A DNA stretch of 64,000 bases from Treponema sp. GTDB taxonomy: Bacteria; Spirochaetota; Spirochaetia; Treponematales; Treponemataceae. The stretch spans positions 1 through 64,000 of the forward strand of contig JAFZYR010000015.1 of assembly GCA_017616165.1 (NCBI GenBank). The letters run 5' to 3'. Both the position numbers and the translations under genes were made by a program. How positions within the stretch are numbered: position 1 is the stretch's first letter; each line of letters begins with the position of its first letter. Below the pieces are notes generated by a model that was not told the origin of the DNA, did no database searches, and saw only the letters and a list, made by a program, of their open reading frames with translations. Below, in pieces: positions 61,309-64,000 of this stretch.

Positions 61309-62895
61309 ATGAGTTTAATTCAGAGTATTTCCGACTTTTTTGAGTCTATATTTAAACGATCCTCACCAGAAGTTCAGAAAAAGCAGCAGCTCAAAAAGCT
61401 GGATGCGGAGCTTAAGGAATATAAGCCTGTTATTTATAAAAACGGAAATCTGGAAGCAAACTTTGCGGAGGCTATTTACAGCCTTTATAAAAATACAAAA
61501 ACACTTGATGACCTTTTTATTACCACCGTAAGTTCAATAGACAGCCTGCGTCAGCATCGTTTTGAAGCACAGCTCATTCTTACAGGCTATACCTCTGAAT
61601 ATCAGGATATTATCGAAAGCCTTTCGTTTGAACGCCGAAAAGAAGAGGTAATGAACGAGATTCAGAATGCAGACAGGATATACATTCATCAGCGAACCCA
61701 GTGCGAAAAGGTAATTAAAGAGCTCAATTCAGAAAATTTCCGCCGTATAGACAAGGATATTCTTTCACTGCGTCAGCTGGTAGATTTTTGTCACATTACC
61801 TTTGTGCCGCTCCTGCAGGTTTTTGATATTAACTTTCAGGCAGCAGACTTTTCTTACAAGCCAAACTGGGTAGAAATTCCGGTAAGCAAGGCAATCAACC
61901 TTCTGGAAGACCTTTATTATCAAATTTCGGGAATGAAAATTACTACCTCTACGGCAGATCAGGTTATTGCCCTGGCCCAGCTCAAAAAAGGTACAATGCT
62001 TAGCAACGAAGAAAGCGCGGTTTATATTTCGTGCCTTAAAAAAATAAATTACATCATTTCAAAGGTGCTCCCGGTAGACAAGCTCAAAAGCCTTATCCGC
62101 CTTGCCAAGCAGAATGTTACCTATGAGCCGGATGTTGCTTCTTACAGCGGTTCGCCACGTCAGGAATTTGCCAATATCTTCCAGGAAAAATTTGACGCCG
62201 ACGAACAGAAAATTAAATCAGAAATTCAAGATGAAAATATTTCCAGCGAAGTTAATGCACTGTTCAAAAACATGCCGCTGGATACTGTATTCGGTTACAA
62301 CGCAGAATCCAATTCCATGCTCGCGCCGACTGTTACACTCAGCTTTCAGTGGATTTTGCCTATGCGAATCCTCAAAACCTTCTTGCGCCTTTATCTTACA
62401 GAGGGTGTAAAGGGACTCATGAACGATATTGTAATCGAAGGCTTCTTTAATAATCCAGCCTACAAATCTGCCTTTAGTACAACGGTTTATGCGGCAATTA
62501 ATGCACAGGCAAAATTCCAGGAGTTTGAAGATTCCTTTGGAAACGACCAGCGCAACAGCATAGCCGTAATGCAAAGCTATGTTACAGACAGCCACAAGGA
62601 CAAGGATTTTTATAAAAAACTGGAAAAAATGGTCATTACAACCAACAACGAAGCACATCAGCTGCTGCAGGCAATAAGTGCAAACCTGTTTTCGTTGTAT
62701 AAATACATTGGCGAGCTGCTTGCAGACTCCAAAAAGCCTTCCAGCGAGATTATTTCTAACCTTAAGGTGCTCATGATTTCGTCAAGAAACAAGGAAAACA
62801 CAAATATGCTCGAAATTCAGCACCCTGATTGGAAAATATTCTTTGAAATTATGAAAAATTATGTTATTATTAATACAGGCGGAGATGTTCAGTAG
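61309..62895 (+). CDS. Conserved protein of unknown function, perhaps DUF5312-like
   Basis: A 528-residue hydrophilic, mostly helical protein without signal peptide or membrane helices (FFESIFKRSSPEVQKKQQLK; FVPLLQVFDINFQAADFSYK; TVTLSFQWILPMRILKTFLR). I recall a spirochaete-restricted family of this size and build, but cannot confirm membership. TATAAT ends 20 bases before the ATG, leaving a very short leader. The stop TAG shares its G with the GTG start of the GGDEF protein, so the two are translationally coupled and may act together. Confidence 0.75.
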   Translation: MSLIQSISDFFESIFKRSSPEVQKKQQLKKLDAELKEYKPVIYKNGNLEANFAEAIYSLYKNTKTLDDLFITTVSSIDSLRQHRFEAQLILTGYTSEYQDIIESLSFERRKEEVMNEIQNADRIYIHQRTQCEKVIKELNSENFRRIDKDILSLRQLVDFCHITFVPLLQVFDINFQAADFSYKPNWVEIPVSKAINLLEDLYYQISGMKITTSTADQVIALAQLKKGTMLSNEESAVYISCLKKINYIISKVLPVDKLKSLIRLAKQNVTYEPDVASYSGSPRQEFANIFQEKFDADEQKIKSEIQDENISSEVNALFKNMPLDTVFGYNAESNSMLAPTVTLSFQWILPMRILKTFLRLYLTEGVKGLMNDIVIEGFFNNPAYKSAFSTTVYAAINAQAKFQEFEDSFGNDQRNSIAVMQSYVTDSHKDKDFYKKLEKMVITTNNEAHQLLQAISANLFSLYKYIGELLADSKKPSSEIISNLKVLMISSRNKENTNMLEIQHPDWKIFFEIMKNYVIINTGGDVQ

Positions 62896-64000
62896 TGGAT
62901 TTAACGGCAAAATTACATGAATTAGATACTCATTCTCACAATATGGACAAGGAAATACTGGAGCAGTCTACATATTACGAAAAGCGTATATATGACCTGG
63001 AACAGCTTATTGATATTGCCAAATCCTTCTGTTCAACTCTTGATTTTTCAAACCTTCTGGAGTCTATTGTTTATATTTGTATGGCCCAGATGCACGTACT
63101 TGGTGCCGAAATTTTTGTACGTGACCCAATCACAAACGATGTACTTAACCTCGAAACCGCCAAGGCAATGAGCACCGGCAAAAAGCTTTCTATTCCGGTA
63201 GGCTCGCCTATCTGTACCTTCCTTCTGGAAGCAGCCAAGCCTGTTACCTATACAGAGCTTAAGGACAGGGTAACCGACGATGATGAAAGCATGCAGCTTC
63301 TGGCAAATCTTAATCCAACGCTTATTGTTCCTCTTATTGAAAAGGCAAATCATCTTAGCGGTATTTTGATTTTGCAGGAGCGCATTGCCATAGAAGATGA
63401 AACAACCTACACCGAGTACGAGCAGAACATGATTATGTCCATTGCTTCCCTCGCTACGGTTGCCATAAACAACGCTTCGCTCATGGAAATGTCTTCTACC
63501 GATATGATGACCCATCTGCGACTCAAGTATTTCTTCTTTAATCAGCTTACAGAAGCAATCGATAAGGCCTTTGAACAGAATGAAAACATTGCAGTCCTTA
63601 TGTTTGATATAGACTTTTTCAAGAAGTTTAACGATACCTACGGACACGAATGCGGAGACTTTGTTCTTATTACTGTTGCAAATATCATCAAATCAAGCCT
63701 GCGCGAAACTGACATTGCCAGCCGCTACGGTGGAGAAGAGTTTACAGTTCTTTTACGCAAGGGAAACAAGACCGAAGCCCTTAAGGTTGCAGAACGAATC
63801 CGCAAAAAAATTGAAGGCTATGACTTTGTTTATAACGACCAGCACCTGCATGTAACCGTTTCTGGTGGTGTTTCTGTGTTTGATACCGAAAAAAACCCTG
63901 TAGATTTGCCGAATATCTTTGTAAATCAGGCAGACAGCGGTCTTTATATGTCTAAAAACAACGGACGCAACCAGGTTACCTTCTTTGATCCTGCTGTACA
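62895..64000 (+). CDS. GAF-GGDEF diguanylate cyclase (3' end outside the window)
   Basis: An open frame from GTG at 62895 to the right edge (over 365 codons). Residues ~45-195 form a GAF sensor domain (FSNLLESIVYICMAQMHVLG). Residues ~205 onward form a GGDEF domain with VLMFDIDFFKKFNDTYGHEC, the active-site GGEEF (about 279-283) and a product-inhibition I-site RETD exactly five residues before it. It should make cyclic di-GMP under feedback control. No membrane helix is visible. It is probably near its C-terminus at the edge (NNGRNQVTFFD). Confidence 0.93.
   Translation, partial: MDLTAKLHELDTHSHNMDKEILEQSTYYEKRIYDLEQLIDIAKSFCSTLDFSNLLESIVYICMAQMHVLGAEIFVRDPITNDVLNLETAKAMSTGKKLSIPVGSPICTFLLEAAKPVTYTELKDRVTDDDESMQLLANLNPTLIVPLIEKANHLSGILILQERIAIEDETTYTEYEQNMIMSIASLATVAINNASLMEMSSTDMMTHLRLKYFFFNQLTEAIDKAFEQNENIAVLMFDIDFFKKFNDTYGHECGDFVLITVANIIKSSLRETDIASRYGGEEFTVLLRKGNKTEALKVAERIRKKIEGYDFVYNDQHLHVTVSGGVSVFDTEKNPVDLPNIFVNQADSGLYMSKNNGRNQVTFFDPAV

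Overview
The window looks like chromosomal DNA of a host-associated spirochaete, most likely a gut or rumen Treponema. The case rests on a giant spirochaete-type coiled-coil protein (36519-41000), several secreted lipoproteins with short spirochaetal lipoboxes, a carD-ispD-ispF block, class III cyclase, HD-GYP and GGDEF signalling proteins, and a xylan/pectin-type carbohydrate locus. No rRNA, tRNA, CRISPR or prophage genes were seen.

Layout. 1-475: the first codons of a transposase leaving the window on the left, an insertion-sequence-like end with a direct repeat, and a candidate structured small RNA with its own promoter, operator-like dyad and terminator. 476-8680: a carbohydrate locus with a GH43 glycosidase, an AraC regulator, a carboxylesterase, a broken esterase remnant and a three-gene sugar ABC importer. 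A 55-bp sequence is shared by the esterase and importer upstream regions. 8696-16833: a membrane HD-GYP protein, EttA, a large anchored protein, a TPR lipoprotein and a TraB-family protein. 16924-21466: a MacAB-TolC-like export operon. 21544-28970: an unknown conserved protein, a secreted lipoprotein, ThrH, a small outer-membrane protein and a lipoprotein with InlB/Listeria-Bacteroides repeats. 29040-32405: a TPP riboswitch followed by thiB-thiP-thiQ. 32392-36467: an outer-membrane protein, argB, argJ and a HAD hydrolase. 36519-42935: the coiled-coil giant, then ispF, ispD and carD. 43018-50490: an AT-rich accessory stretch with a frameshifted lipoprotein paralogue, an Rpn-type nuclease, two tandem lipoproteins and a glycosyltransferase. 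50498-64000: guaA, glmS, a propeller-adenylate cyclase overlapping an orphan amide/urea-type binding lipoprotein, a YchJ-like protein, rlmB, a HlyIII-family protein, an unknown protein and a GAF-GGDEF cyclase cut by the right edge.

The most striking signal is a set of small palindromic repeats. Family A has a core like GGTCCCTGAGCCTGTCGAAG. Family B runs CATTGCGAGCGAAGC then GTGGCAATCCA. Both lie between genes and also inside or across coding sequences without breaking the frame: in ThiQ, in GuaA, at the C-termini of ThiP, IspD and the 643-residue protein, at the ThiP start codon, and as the ribosome binding sites of thiQ and the MacB-like permease. Some copies are nested, with A inside B. 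This resembles the Rickettsia palindromic elements that insert into genes, but in a spirochaete.

A second pattern is a group of genes (araC, the HAD gene, carD, guaA, ychJ) whose promoter -10 box lies only 5-8 bases before the start codon with no Shine-Dalgarno sequence, which suggests leaderless mRNAs. All functional names come from reading motifs and were not checked by database search.
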